A stretch of 64,000 bases of DNA from AP-15 sp963814805 (GTDB lineage Bacteria > Pseudomonadota > Alphaproteobacteria > ATCC43930 > CGMCC-115725): assembly GCA_963814805.1 (NCBI GenBank), contig CAWFER010000006.1:310001-374000 (forward strand), given 5' to 3'. The translations under genes were made by a program, and so were the position numbers. Positions 11,278 to 21,391 of this stretch are shown here, piece by piece; the stretch's first letter is position 1, and the number at the start of each line of letters is the position of its first letter. A model generated the notes under the pieces. That model saw nothing but the letters and a program-made list of their open reading frames with translations. It made no database searches and had not been told where the DNA came from.

Positions 11278-11424
11278 GCGGGTAGGACCGCGGATAGGTG
11301 TCGGACGCGCCCGGCGGCGGGGTCGGCGGCCCCTTTTTGCCGCAGCCGGCCAATTGCAGCGCCAGGGCCAAGAAGAGGGCGAGGACGCGAGGGATCGGCC
11401 CGCCCGAGGGCGGAGGGCTGGCAT
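11274..11424 (-). CDS. LptM-like small lipoprotein
   Basis: A short gene between argH and lysA encodes a lipoprotein signal (LALFLALALQLAGCGKKGP, with the lipobox Cys in LAGC), followed by PTPPPGASDTYPRSYP. This is the usual small LptM/YifL-type lipoprotein found at the same place in many proteobacteria, where it assists maturation of the LPS translocon LptD. The start ATG at 11424 is in another frame from the lipobox, so one base is probably missing or extra. A TGA overlapping the lysA GTG (GTGA at 11274-11277) may be the true stop. Coordinates are therefore approximate. Confidence 0.65.
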
Positions 11425-11434
11425 CGGCGTAGAA

Positions 11435-12846
11435 TCATTCGAGAAACCGCTTGCGCGCGGCGGCAACTGCGGCGCGGACCTGCCCCGGGGCGGTGCCGCC
11501 AAAGCTGGCCCGGCTGGCAACCGAGCGCTCCGGGTCGAGCACGTCGTAGACCGCGGCGGTGATCGCCGGCTCGACCGCGGCAGCTCGGCCAACGGCAGCT
11601 CGGCGAGGGTGCAACCCATTTCCTCGGCGCGCTTGACGATCCGTCCGGTGGCGTGGTGCGCCTGGCGGAACGGCAGGCCGGCGACGCGCACCAGCCAGTC
11701 GGCGAGGTCGGTGGCGGTGGAAAAGCCGCGCCCGGCCGCTGCGCGCAGGCGCTCGCGGTTGGGCCGCAGGTCGCGCACCATGCCGGTGGTCGCGGCCAGA
11801 CACAGCTCGAGCGCGTCGGCGGCCTCGAACACCGGAACCTTGTCCTCCTGCATGTCCTTGCCATAGGCGAGCGGCAGACCCTTCATCACCGTCAGCAGCG
11901 CGATCAGCGCGCCGTTGAGCCGGCCGGTCTTGGCGCGGACCAGCTCGGCCGCGTCGGGGTTGCGCTTCTGCGGCATGATCGAGCTGCCGGTGGTGAAGGC
12001 GTCGCTCAGCGCGATAAAGCCGAACCCGTCGCTGCCCAGATCACGATCTCCTCGGCGAAGCGCGACAGATGGGTGCCGGCCAGCGCCGCCGCGGCCAGGA
12101 ATTCGATCGCGAAATCGCGGGCGGAGACAGCGTCGAGCGAGTTCGCCGTCGGACGGTCGAAGCCCAGCGCCGCGGCGGTCGCGTCGCGGTCGATCGGAAA
12201 CGAGGTGCCGGCCAGTGCGGCGGCGCCGAGCGGCGATTCGTTCATGCGGCGCCGGCAGTCGGCGAGCCGGCCGCGGTCGCGCCCGACCATCTCGACATAG
12301 GCCAGCAGATGATGGCCGAAGGTCACCGGCTGGGCGATCTGCAGATGGGTGAAGCCCGGCATCAGCGTATCGGCTTCGATCTCGGCCCGGTCGATCAGCG
12401 CCTGCTGCAGGCCGCGCATCGCGCGGTCGAGGCGGTCGATCGCCGCGCGCAGCCACAGCCTCAGATCGGTCGCGACCTGGTCGTTGCGCGAGCGCGCGGT
12501 GTGGAGGCGGCCGGCCGCCGGCCCGATCAGCTCGGCGAGGCGCGCCTCGACATTCATGTGAATGTCCTCATGCGCGTCGCTGAAGACGAAACCGCCGCCT
12601 TCGATCTCCGCCCGGATTTGGTCTAGACCGGCGGCGATTGCCGCGCCATCTTGCGGCGACAGGATGTTCTGCGCCACCAGCATCGCGCAGTGCGCCTTGG
12701 AGCCGGCGATGTCCTCGGCCCACAGCCGCTGGTCGAAATCGATCGATGCGTTGATGCGGCGCATGATCTCGGCCGGGCCGCCGGCGAAGCGGCCGCCCCA
12801 TTGCGCATTGGCCGCGCTCCCGGCCGGTTTCTTTAGCGCCGGTCAT
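11435..12846 (-). CDS. argH: Argininosuccinate lyase (frameshifted)
   Basis: This enzyme catalyses the last step of arginine synthesis, cleaving argininosuccinate to arginine and fumarate. The N-terminal WGGRFAGGPAEIMRRINASI, the segment HTARSRNDQVATDLRLWLR, MPGFTHLQIAQPV and the fumarase/aspartase signature GSSIMPQKRNPDAAELVRAK are present. The C-terminus AAVAAARKRFLE is normal. The start is ATG 12846, whose first 12 codons are one base out of frame with the conserved core. Further breaks occur near 12030 and 11580. The span of about 470 codons equals the family length. It is divergent from the TlpA-like gene, the two starts being 37 bases apart. Confidence 0.92.
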
Positions 12847-12883
12847 GGGACGACGACCCGGCCGCAACCAGGAGGACCAAGTC

Positions 12884-13440
12884 ATGAGATCGGGCCGCGG
12901 CGCGTCTTCTGGCTTTACTGCTGGTTCGCCGGCGCCATGGTTCCGCTCGCAGCGGCCGACGCCGTGCCGGCGCCGCTCGGCGCGTTCGTCCCGGCCTCGC
13001 CGCCCTGGCCGGCGCCGCAAGTCGAGCTTTGCCGATGCGCAGGGAAAGACCCTGAGCCTCGCCGATTTCGCCGGCCGGCTGGTGCTGGTCAATTTCTGGG
13101 CCACCTGGTGCGCGCCCTGCCGCAAGGAAATGCCGTCGCTCGAGCGGCTGCAGACCCGGCTCGGCGACAAGATCGCGATCCTGGCGATATCGCGAGGATA
13201 GCGGCGGCGAAAAGGCGGTGGCGCCGTTTGTCGCCAGGTACGGGATCAAGGCGCTCAGGACCTATCTCGATCCGACGAGCGCGGTCGGCCGCGCGTTCAA
13301 GGTCGACGGCCTGCCGACCAGCTTTTTGATCGACCGGCAGGGACGGGTTGTCGGCCAGGTCGTGGGCGAGGCCAAATGGGATTCGCCGAAGATGCTGTCG
13401 ATAATCGAACCCTTGCTGCGCGCAGGAGGAGATCGTCAAG
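12884..13440 (+). CDS. TlpA-like thioredoxin-fold disulfide reductase (frameshifted)
   Basis: This exported thioredoxin-fold protein begins at ATG 12884 with a GGAGG ribosome binding site 8 bases upstream. A hydrophobic signal or anchor (VFWLYCWFAGAMVPLAAADA) is followed by LVNFWATWCAPCRKEMPSL, which carries the WCAPC redox motif. Further on come DPTSAVGRAFKVDGLPTSFL with the cis-Pro segment GLPTSF, and a C-terminal WDSPKMLSIIEPLL. It fits periplasmic TlpA/ResA-type reductases that supply electrons for cytochrome c maturation or copper-centre assembly. Frame breaks occur near 12910, 13030 and 13195. The stop codon is unclear, so the right end is approximate and meets the convergent esterase gene. 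Confidence 0.8.
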
Positions 13441-14116
13441 ACGTCGCTCCGCCGGGCATCCCCGACCAGCACATCCCTGAGAAATTGGCCGCCGGCTCGC
13501 AAACCCTGCTCGTCGATCGAATGGCCGATGCCGGGGCAGGCCAGGCTTTCGACCAGGATCCCGGCGGCTTTGAGGCCGGCTTCGGCCTCGGCCAGCGCCG
13601 CAAAGGGCACAAGCGGGTCCTCGGTGCCGTGCACCAACAGGATGCGGCGGCCGCGAGCGCAATTCGGCGGGCAGCAATTCGGCGGCGACGAGCCGGCCGG
13701 AATAGCCGACGATGCCGGCCACCGGCTTGGCCCGCCGCGGGCCGATGATAGAGCGACATGACCGAGCCCTGCGAAAAGCCGATGAGCGCCAGCGCGCGGT
13801 CGTCGAGCCCGCGCTCGGCCAAGGCTTCGTCGATAAAGGCGTCGAGGATCGGCGCCGCCGCCCGCACGCCCGCCAGCTGCGCCCCCGGGCTGCGATCCTG
13901 CGAGCTGTACCATTGGTAGCCATAGGGTGCCATGTCGCACGCAAAGGGCGCGTTCGGCGACAGGAACTCGGCCTGCGGCAGCAGCGGCGCCCAATAGGGC
14001 GCGAGCCCGATCAGATCGTTGCCGTCGGCGCCGAGCCCGTGCAGCAGGATGACCAAATGGCTCGGCTTGCCGCCCGAGGCCGGCGGGTGGGACGGTCCGG
14101 AGAGTTTGGGCATCAT
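13436..14116 (-). CDS. Phospholipase/carboxylesterase-type alpha/beta hydrolase (frameshifted)
   Basis: This cytoplasmic serine esterase of the Abhydrolase_2 (carboxylesterase/phospholipase) group is about 225 residues long. HLVILLHGLGADGNDLIGLA carries the oxyanion loop, GFSQGSVMSLY the nucleophile Ser, LLVHGTEDPLVPFAAL the acidic residue, and GIGHSIDEQGLRAGG the catalytic His. The start is taken at ATG 14116 (MMPKLSGP). Frame breaks occur near 13740 and 13665, so the last third is read in another frame and the exact stop is uncertain. It is convergent with the thioredoxin gene and divergent from gluQRS. Substrates are not predictable beyond short acyl esters or thioesters. Confidence 0.78.
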   Translation of the reverse strand: MMPKLSGPSHPPASGGKPSHLVILLHGLGADGNDLIGLAPYWAPLLPQAEFLSPNAPFACDMAPYGYQWYSSQDRSPGAQLAGVRAAAPILDAFIDEALAERGLDDRALALIGFSQGSVMSLYHRPAAGQAGGRHRRLFRPARRRRIAARRIALAAAASCWCTAPRTRLCPLRRWPRPKPASKPPGSWSKAWPAPASAIRSTSRVCEPAANFSGMCWSGMPGGATS

Positions 14117-14200
14117 CGGCGCGATCTTTCAACAAGCCGGCGACAATGGCGCAGGCATAGCCGAAAGACGGCGCCGCTGTCATCCACGGCGCTGCCGGCG

Positions 14201-15065
14201 ATGACCAGCGCCCCGATCGTCACCCGGTTTGCCCCGAGCCCGACCGGGCTATCTGCATCTCGGCCATGTCCGCTCGGCGCTCGAAGGATGGCGGGCGGCG
14301 CGCGCTGCCGGCGGGCGCTTTCTGCTGCGGCTCGAAGATATCGATCGGGGGCGCTGCCGCGAGGAATACGCCGCGGCGATCCTCGAGGACCTGGCCTGGC
14401 TCGGGCTCGACTGGGACGGGGAGGTGCGCCGGCAGTCGGAGCATTTCGACGATTATCGCCGGGCGCTCGACCGGCTGGCGGCGATTGGGCGTGCTCTACC
14501 CGTGCTTCTGCACCCGGCGCGAGATCGCGGCCGAGATCGCGCGGGCCGGCGGGGCGCCGCAGGGCGAGGCCGGACCGGCCTATCCCGGCACCTGCCGGCG
14601 GCTCGACCCGGCGGAGCGCGCCGCGCGCCGGAATGCCGGGCTCGACTACGCGCTGCGGCTCGATGTCGCCCGCGCGCTGGCTTTGACCGGCCCGCTCGGC
14701 TGGGTCGAGGAAGGCGGCGCCGCGCAGCACCGGGTCGAGGCCGATCCGGCAGCGGCTCGGCGACGTCGTGCTGGCGCGCAAGGAGATGCCGGCGAGCTAT
14801 CACCTCGCGGTCACGGTCGACGACGCGATCCAGGGCGTGACCCTGGTCACCCGCGGCGACGGACCTGGCGCCGTCGACCCATATCCATCGCCTGCTGCAG
14901 GCGCTGCTTGGCCTGCCGACGCCGCGCTATCGCCACCATCCGCTGCTGACCGACGCAACCGGCCGCCGCCTCGCCAAACGCGACCACGCGCAGACGATCC
15001 GGGCGATGCGCGCGGCGGGCATGACCCCGGCGGAAGTGTTCGGCCGTGCCCTGGCTTCGAGATAA
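14201..15065 (+). CDS. gluQ: Glutamyl-Q tRNA(Asp) synthetase (frameshifted)
   Basis: This truncated class I synthetase paralogue attaches glutamate to the queuosine base of tRNA-Asp rather than to a tRNA end. It starts MTSAPIVTRFAPSPTG at ATG 14201, followed by the HIGH-type motif LHLGHVRSALEGW. FLLRLEDIDRGRCREEYAA, LYPCFCTRREIAAEIARAGG and the KMSKS-equivalent GRRLAKRDHAQTIRAMR are present. The anticodon-binding domain is absent, as expected for GluQ, and the 288-codon span is normal for YadB/GluQRS. About four frame breaks occur (near 14245, 14490, 14750 and 14870). The stop is TAA 15063-15065. Confidence 0.9.
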
Positions 15066-15079
15066 AGCCCGGCGCGAGG

Positions 15080-15428
15080 CTAAACCGCCGCGCCGTCGGC
15101 GGTGCGCCAGGCGGCGGCGGACCACCATAAGGGGCGGCCGAGGGTCTGGTCGAAGAAGGTGTCGCCCTCGTAGCGGCCGGAGGGCGGACGCTCGGCGGTG
15201 ACGCCGGCGGCCGGCAATTGGCGGAAGCCCAGATCGAGCAGCTGGCGCAGCCAGGCGGTTTCGACTGTGCGCTCGACCGGCTCGAACACGCCGCCGTCGC
15301 CCGGCATGGCGAGCGCCGTGCGGGATCTCGACGACGCCGCTCGGCGGAACCGCGAGCTGGGCGCCGCCGGCCAGCTCGATCGTGGTCGGGGCCATGCCCT
15401 CGGGAGCGATCAGGCGATGGGAGATCAT
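15080..15428 (-). CDS. Small phage-structural-like protein (frameshifted)
   Basis: This protein of about 115 residues starts at ATG 15428 with a GGAGG ribosome binding site 5 bases upstream, just after the stop of the next gene on the same strand. The N-terminal part LIAPEGMAPTTIELAGGAQL and the C-terminal part ERPPSGRYEGDTFFDQTLGR-PLWW lie in two frames, broken near 15315. The pattern 'RP..G...G..FFD..LG.PLWW...AW' resembles the C-terminal module of phage tail or neck structural proteins, where it reads like FDTTLGKPIWWNGTAW. The resemblance is by eye only. It forms a tight unit with the two genes upstream. Confidence 0.5.
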
Positions 15429-15440
15429 CACATCCTCCGC

Positions 15441-16161
15441 TCAGAGCGTTGCGTCGGCATCGGACAGCAGCGCGGCGAGAAGCCGCCGCCCGGCCTGCGG
15501 ATTGTGACGGACGCCGGCGCCGCGCTTGGTTTCGGCGATCAGTTCGCCGATCCGCGCCGCGGCATTGGCCGCCCCGGGCGCGCCATCGGGACGATTGGCG
15601 CGGGCCGCCAGTTCGTCGCGCAAGCCGTGCAACACGGCTTCCTCGCTCGAGCGCCACGGTCAAAGCCGCCCGGTAGCTAGCGGCGTAGTCACGGGCCGCC
15701 TCGACCGCGGCCGCGCCGATGGCCTCGTCGCGCCGGCGCTGCCGGTCGCGCACCCGCTCGGCGCAGCGCCCGAAAGCCGCCTCGGCGGCCGGGAGTGCGG
15801 CGCGGGCGGCGATGGCGTCGCCGGCGAGCTCGGCGCAGCGCTGCTCGCAGGCGATCGTCGCCGGGTCCGGCGCCGGTCGCGGATCGCCGCCGCCGCCGAG
15901 CCAGCCGCCGAGCCTTTCCTGGTCCGCCGCGCGCCGCATGGCGAGCTCGGCTTCGCACCGCGCCGCTTCGGCGATGACCGCGCCGAGCCGGACCGCCGGC
16001 TGCTGCGCCGCGGCAAGAGCGAGGGCGGCTGCGGCGAGATCGCCGATCGCCGTCGCCAGATGCGCCCGGGCCGGCGCGCCGAGCGTCTCGATACCTTCGC
16101 AGGCCGCGGCATCCTGCGCCGCCGGCGCGGGTTCCCGGACCAGATCGATCGAACCATCCAT
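15441..16161 (-). CDS. Ala/Arg-rich helical protein, unknown (frameshifted)
   Basis: About 240 residues start at ATG 16161 (MDGSIDLVREPAPAAQDAAA). The sequence is almost entirely predicted helical and Ala-rich, with heptad-like stretches such as RCEAELAMRRAADQERL and a C-terminal LHGLRDELAARANR segment ending SDADATL. There is no signal peptide or membrane helix. One frame break lies near 15650. The gene is 12 bases upstream of the phage-structural-like gene and in the same direction. I do not recognise the family. A coiled-coil scaffold or tail-associated protein is possible given the neighbour, but this is inference. Confidence 0.5.
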
Positions 16162-16312
16162 CGGCAGCTATCCCTATCGGCGTCGCCGATGCCCGGCGGG
16201 CAGCGCGCGAACCGAAAGCCAAGATAGGCAAACGGAAGCGCAGCGCAGCGGCAGAGTTGCAAGCTCGCAACTTGGCTGGCCTGAACTGACCCGGACCGAA
16301 AAAGGGGGACGA

Positions 16313-17136
16313 CTACAATGACATTTTCAGCGCTTTTCTGAGCTTGCGCACGGTCTCGGCGCTCTTGAAGCCATAGGGCGGATCGGCCGCCGACAGACCG
16401 AGCTCGCGCAGCGCCAGCGCCAGCACCCGCTCGTTTCCGGTGCCGGCGGTGAAGGCGCCGCGCCGCCACAGCGCCACCAGCGCCTGGCGCAGCATCGCCT
16501 GGGCCGGGCGCTGGCGATTGCGGCCGAGGGAAGCGGCAGACCGGGGTTGGCCGGGGTCGCGGCCAAAGATCACCGTCGATGGCGGCGAATTTCGGCGCCG
16601 TCGGGCAGGACCATCGCGTTCCCGGCAAAATCGAGCCGCGCCCGGCCGAACCAATCGGCCGTCGCCTCGACCGCGACCCCGTCGCGGAACCCGGTCGCCA
16701 CGTAGCCGCCGTCGCGGCCGGCGGCTTCGAAGCCGTCGACCAGCTGTTGCTCGATCGCCTCGATCTCCGCCAGCAGCGCCGGGGGCCCGCGATGGCCGGC
16801 GAGAAACGCATCGAACCTCGCGCCATCGGCAGCGCCAAACGGGGACGGCGCGCCCGCGAACGGCGGCGCCGCGCCGCGCCGAGAGAGCCGCTGGCGGCCG
16901 GCGGCTTCGGCCTCGGCGGGCAAAACTCCGTCGGCTGCGGCAGGCTCGCGTTGCTGTTGCCGTTGCCACTCGAGCGAGCCGGGGGCATGGATCGGCGCCG
17001 GCGCGGGGCGGCCGACGAGTTCGGCTGCGAGGCGGCAATAGCCCGCCCAGAGCTGCCGCTCGGCGCCGGCGATCAGCGCTTCGAGCAAGCTCAGGCCGGC
17101 GCTTGGCCGAGTCTCGGCGGCGGTGGGTTCGGACAA
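16313..17136 (-). CDS. Unrecognised protein upstream of phage-like pair (frameshifted)
   Basis: About 275 residues start at TTG 17136, chosen because AGGAA lies about 8 bases upstream and no ATG fits. The N-terminal part (SLLEALIAGAERQLWAGYCR) is helical and is followed by a Pro/Ala/Gln-rich linker. A compact middle part contains GYVATGFRDGVAVEATADWF and LDFAGNAMVLPDGAEI, and the C-terminal helix ends AETVRKLRKALKMSL. One frame break lies near 16575. I do not recognise it. It precedes the two genes at 16161 and 15428 on the same strand, and the three may form one cassette. Confidence 0.45.
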
Positions 17137-17438
17137 GCGAGCTTCCTGACAGCTGATCGCAACATAGGGCGGCGCCAGGCCGCCGCACGGAATTGTCAGA
17201 CCATTCGAGGCGCAGGACAAGATTGCCGCGCAGCCATCGAATTTGCGATTGGCAGCCGCGCGGCAGGGAGGGAAGCCGCGTTTTTGTGTTTCGGCGCCGG
17301 CTGCCTATGATCGGGTGAAGAATTTGTGACAGGGCGAAGGCTCGCCGGCCCGGGAGGGAACGCAACTGTGACTTTGCGGTTGGACGCTGCCTGCTTCTCC
17401 GCCCGGCGCTGCCGAGCCCGGCCTTCGGGGACCGCGCG
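17137..17438. other. Intergenic region upstream of first DHA2 transporter
   Basis: This roughly 300-base gap separates the divergent genes at 17136 and 17439. It should hold promoters for both. I see no clear -35/-10 pair, operator palindrome or RNA. Confidence 0.4.
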
Positions 17439-18999
17439 GTGAGGAGCGAAACCCGGCCGGCAGTCGCCAATCGCGGGCCGTTGACCTTCGCGATCATGCT
17501 GGCCAACATCATGCAGGGGCTCGACACCACGATCGCCAACGTGGCGCTGCCGCATATCCGCGGCAGCCTGTCGGCCTCGCAGGATCAGATCGCCTGGGTC
17601 CTGACCTCCTACATCGTCTGCGCCGCGATCATGATGCCGCTGACCGGCTGGCTCGCCGGCCGCTTCGGCATCAAGATCGTGTTCGTGCTCTCGGTCGCGG
17701 GCTTCACCGTGGCCTCGGCTCTGTGCGGCAGCGCCACCAATTTGACCGAGCTTGTGCTCTATCGCGGGCTGCAAGGGATTTGCGGCGCCGGGCTGGTGCC
17801 GCTGTCGCAGGCGGTGCTGTTACAAATCAACCCGGTCGAGCGGCACGGTCAGGCGATGGCGGTGTTCGGCATCGGCACGATCCTCGGGCCGATCTGCGGC
17901 CCGGTGCTGGGCGGCTGGCTGACCTACGACTACAACTGGCGCTGGGTATTCTACATCAACCTGCCGGTGGGCGTGCTCGCTACCCTCGGGATGCTGATCT
18001 TCGGCCGGGAGAGCCGCCACGGCCATCGCGAGCCGTTCGACCTGTTGGGCTTCGTGACGTTGAGCCTGGCGATCGGCGCCTTGCAGATGCTGCTCGACCG
18101 CGGCGAATTGAAGGATTGGTTCGGCGCCACCGAAATCTGGGTCGAGGCCGGGGTCTGCGGCGTTGCTCTCTATCTATTCATCGTGCACACGGCGACCGCG
18201 ACCGACCGCTCGTTCCTGAACCGCGACCTGCTGAAAAACGTAAATTTTATCGTCGGCACCCTGCTGATGTTCCTGGTCGGGCTGATCATGAACGGGACCC
18301 TGGCGCTGTTGCCGACGATGCTGCAGGATTTGATGAACTATCCGGTGCTGACCACCGGTCTGGTGACGGCGCCCCGCGGCATCGGCACGATGATCGCGAT
18401 GTTCATGGTCGCCCGGCTGATCAACCGCGTCGACAACCGGCTGATCATCCTCGCTCGGGCTGCTGCTGACCGCGGTCTCGATGTGGCAAATGACCGAGTT
18501 TTCGCTGACCATGGGGATGCAGCCAGTCATCGTCTCCGGGCTGGTCCAGGGATTCGGCCTCGGCTGCACCTTTGTGCCGTTGAACACGATCGCGCTGTCG
18601 AACCTGCCGCGGCACATCATGACCCAGGGAACCGCGCTCAGAAGCCTGATGCGCAATCTCGGCGGCAGCATCGGCATCGCCGTGCTCGAGGCCCTCTTGA
18701 CCCAGAACACCCAGATCGTGCATTCCCGCCTGGTCGAGCAGCTGCGCCCCGACAACCCGCTGGCCCGCGCGCCCTATCTCGCCGCGCCCTACAGCCTGCT
18801 CACGCCTCCCGGCATCGCGGCGCTCAACGCCGAGGTCACCCGGCAGGCGGCGATGGTCGCCTACATCAACGATTTTGTGGTGATGATGATTATCGCGATC
18901 GGCTCCGCCGCGCTCCTGCTGCTGATCCGCCCGAACCGGTCCGATCCGGCGGCGCCGGTTCTGGGAACGCGGGCGATGCGGCCGCGCCGCGCCGGCTAG
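17439..18999 (+). CDS. DHA2-family MFS drug transporter 1 (one frameshift)
   Basis: This 14-helix major-facilitator proton antiporter of the EmrB/QacA (DHA2) group exports hydrophobic compounds across the inner membrane. It starts at GTG 17439. Early signatures are MQGLDTTIANVALPHIRGSL (the DHA2 motif D1), TSYIVCAAIMMPLTGWLAGR (motif A region with GWLAGRFG) and LGPICGPVLGGWL (motif C). One frame break near 18450-18480 falls after NRVDNRLIILA, and the true frame resumes at WQMTEFSLTMGMQPVIVSG. The C-terminal helix ends RPNRSD...RRAG at 18999. It is one of three closely similar transporters in the region and has no adjacent membrane-fusion partner. Confidence 0.88.
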
Positions 19000-19157
19000 C
19001 CGGTTATGCGCCGGGGCGACGGCGCCGTCCCGCGCCATCGGTTTTCCGAGCATCTGCCACGCACGCAATGGTGAGCGGACGGCTCGGTTATTGCGTATCA
19101 TGAGCCGATGATCGACGAGCGCCCGCGGGCAGCGATGTTGCGATACCGGAAAAAGCG

Positions 19158-20705
19158 GTGAGGGGCGAGGCGCGCAGCCTGGTCGGCAATCGCACGGCGA
19201 TCACGATCTCGATCATGCTGGCGACGATCATGCAGGGCGTCGACAACACCATCGCCAACGTGGCGCTGCCGCATATCCAGGGCAGCCTGTCGGCGGCCCA
19301 GGACCAGATCGCCTGGGTCCTGACCTCGTACATCGTCGCCGCGGCGATCACGATGCCGCTGACCGGCTGGCTCGCCGGCCGCTTCGGCATCAAATACATA
19401 TTTCTGATCTCGGTCATCGGCTTCACCGTGGCGTCGGCGTTGTGCGGCAGCGCCACCAGCCTGACCGAGCTGGTGATCTACCGCCTGCTGCAAGGCGTCT
19501 GCGGCGCCGGGCTGGTGCCGCTCTCGCAATCGGTGCTGCTGCAGATCAACCCGCCCGAGCGGCACGGCCAGGCGATCGCGGTCTGGGGCATCGGGGTCAT
19601 GCTGGGCCCGATCTTTAGGTCCGATGCTGGGCGGCTGGCTGACCGAAAACTACAACTGGCGATGGATATTCTACATCAACGTGCCGGTCGGAATTGTCGC
19701 CGCGACCGGCATACTGGCGTTCATCCGCGAACCCCGGCATGCCCACCGCGAGGCGTTCGATTTTTTCGGGTTCGCCACGTTGAGCGTCGCCATCGGCGCG
19801 TTGCAGATGATGCTCGACCGCGGCGAGCTCAAGGATTGGTTCGGCTCGACCGAGATCTGGATCGAAGCGGCCGTCGCCGCGGTCGCCTGCTACCTGTTCG
19901 TCGTCCATACCGCAACCGCGGGCGAGCGGTCGTTTCTCAATCGCGACCTATTAAAGAACGTGAACTTCGCCGCCGGCACCGTCTTGATGTTTTTTGTCGG
20001 CGGCATCCTCAGCGGCACTCTGGCGTTGGTGCCGACGATGTTGCAATCGTTGATGGATTACCCGGTGTTCACCACCGGGCTGGTGACCTCGCCGCGCGGC
20101 GTCGGCACGATGGCGGCAATGTTTCTGGTCGGGCGGCTGATCAACCGCGTCGACAACCGGCTGATCATCCTCTCGGGGCTGCTGATGACCGTGGTCTCGT
20201 TGTGGCAGATGACCGGATTTTCGCTGCAGATGGGCATGGCGCCGGTCATCACCTCGGGGCTGCTGCAAGGCTTCGGCCTGGGCTGCACGTTCGTGCCGCT
20301 CAACACCCTGGCGCTGTCGAATTTGCCGCGGCACATCCTCACCCAGGGTACGGCGCTCAGGAGCCTGATGCGCAATCTCGGCGGCAGCATCGGCATCTCG
20401 GTGTTCGAGACCCTGCTGATCCAGAACACCCAGATCGTCCATTCGCGGCTGGTCGAGCATCTGCGCCCGGACAACCCGCTGGCCCGCGCCCCGCTCCTGG
20501 CGCGCGCCGTTCAGCCTGACCCAGCCCGAATGGCCTGGCGGCGCTCAACGCCGAGGTGACCCGCCAGGCCTCGATGGTCGCCTATATCGACGTGTTCACC
20601 TTTATGATGGCGATCGTGATCATCACCATCCCGTTGCTGCTGGTGGTCCGGCCGCGGCGCGAGCGCGCGGCGCCGGTCGCCGTCGGCGGGCTGCGCACGA
20701 GCTGA
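19158..20705 (+). CDS. DHA2-family MFS drug transporter 2 (two frameshifts)
   Basis: This second EmrB-like 14-helix antiporter starts at GTG 19158, 158 bases after transporter 1 and in the same direction. Long stretches match transporters 1 and 3 nearly residue for residue, for example DQIAWVLTSYIVAAAITMPL, LLQINPPERHGQAIAVWGIG and RSLMRNLGGSIGISVFETLL. Frame breaks occur near 19618 (inside motif C) and 20510. The true C-terminus reads VVRPRRERAAPVAVGGLRTS, with the stop at 20703-20705. The close match among the three copies, including loops, suggests local duplication. Confidence 0.87.
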
Positions 20706-20848
20706 CGCGGCGCCTGCCGGCCGGCGGGGGCGAGCCATCGAATTCGCTCCTACCAGCCGCGCGATCTCGATCGACGGCGGCGCTCGCATTTTCCGTATCA
20801 TAGCTTATTATCACTGGGGGATAGTTCTTTTGGCGGTCAGAACCGGTT

Positions 20849-21391
20849 ATGAAACTCGACCATAGCTTCGGATATCTCGTCCACGACGTGGCCCGTCTGT
20901 TCGCGCGGCGGTTCAACACTCGGGCCCTGCTGTTTCTCGGGCTTACCCGCTCGCAGTGCCGAATTTTGGGATACCTCGCGCGGCACGAAGGCATCAATCA
21001 GGCGGGCCTCGCCGATCTGCTCGAGATCAAGCCGATGACCCTGGTGCGCCAGCTCGACCGCATGGAAGTGGATGGCTGGATCGAGCGCCGGCCCGACCCG
21101 GCCGACCGCCGCGCCCGGCGGCTGGTCCTGACCGACAAGGCGCGGCCGATCCTCGCCCGCATCCTCGACCTGTCGAGCGATGTGCGCCGCGAGGCGTTCG
21201 CCGACCTCTCCGAAGAAGAGGGCCGGCATCTGGTCGATCTGCTGCGGCGGGTGCACGGCAATCTTGCCGAGCGAGCGCCATCGCCGACGCTCGACCGCGC
21301 CGCCCAAAATCGCACCGGCGAGGCGGTCGCCCGATTCGCCGCGCCGGCGCCGGTCGCCGGGGATCTCGCGCCGGTTGGGAGCCACCAATGA
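20849..21391 (+). CDS. MarR-family transcriptional regulator
   Basis: This intact 180-residue winged-helix repressor begins MKLDHSFGYLVHDVARLFAR. The recognition region QAGLADLLEIKPMTLVRQLD and the wing DGWIERRPDPADRRARRLVL are classical MarR. The length is about 35 residues above the family core because of a Pro/Ala-rich tail that overlaps the next gene. Its TGA overlaps the ATG of the membrane-fusion protein (ATGA at 21388-21391), so regulator, emrA and emrB form one operon. By analogy with EmrR/MprA it would repress its own operon and be released by the exported compound. Confidence 0.92.
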   Translation: MKLDHSFGYLVHDVARLFARRFNTRALLFLGLTRSQCRILGYLARHEGINQAGLADLLEIKPMTLVRQLDRMEVDGWIERRPDPADRRARRLVLTDKARPILARILDLSSDVRREAFADLSEEEGRHLVDLLRRVHGNLAERAPSPTLDRAAQNRTGEAVARFAAPAPVAGDLAPVGSHQ

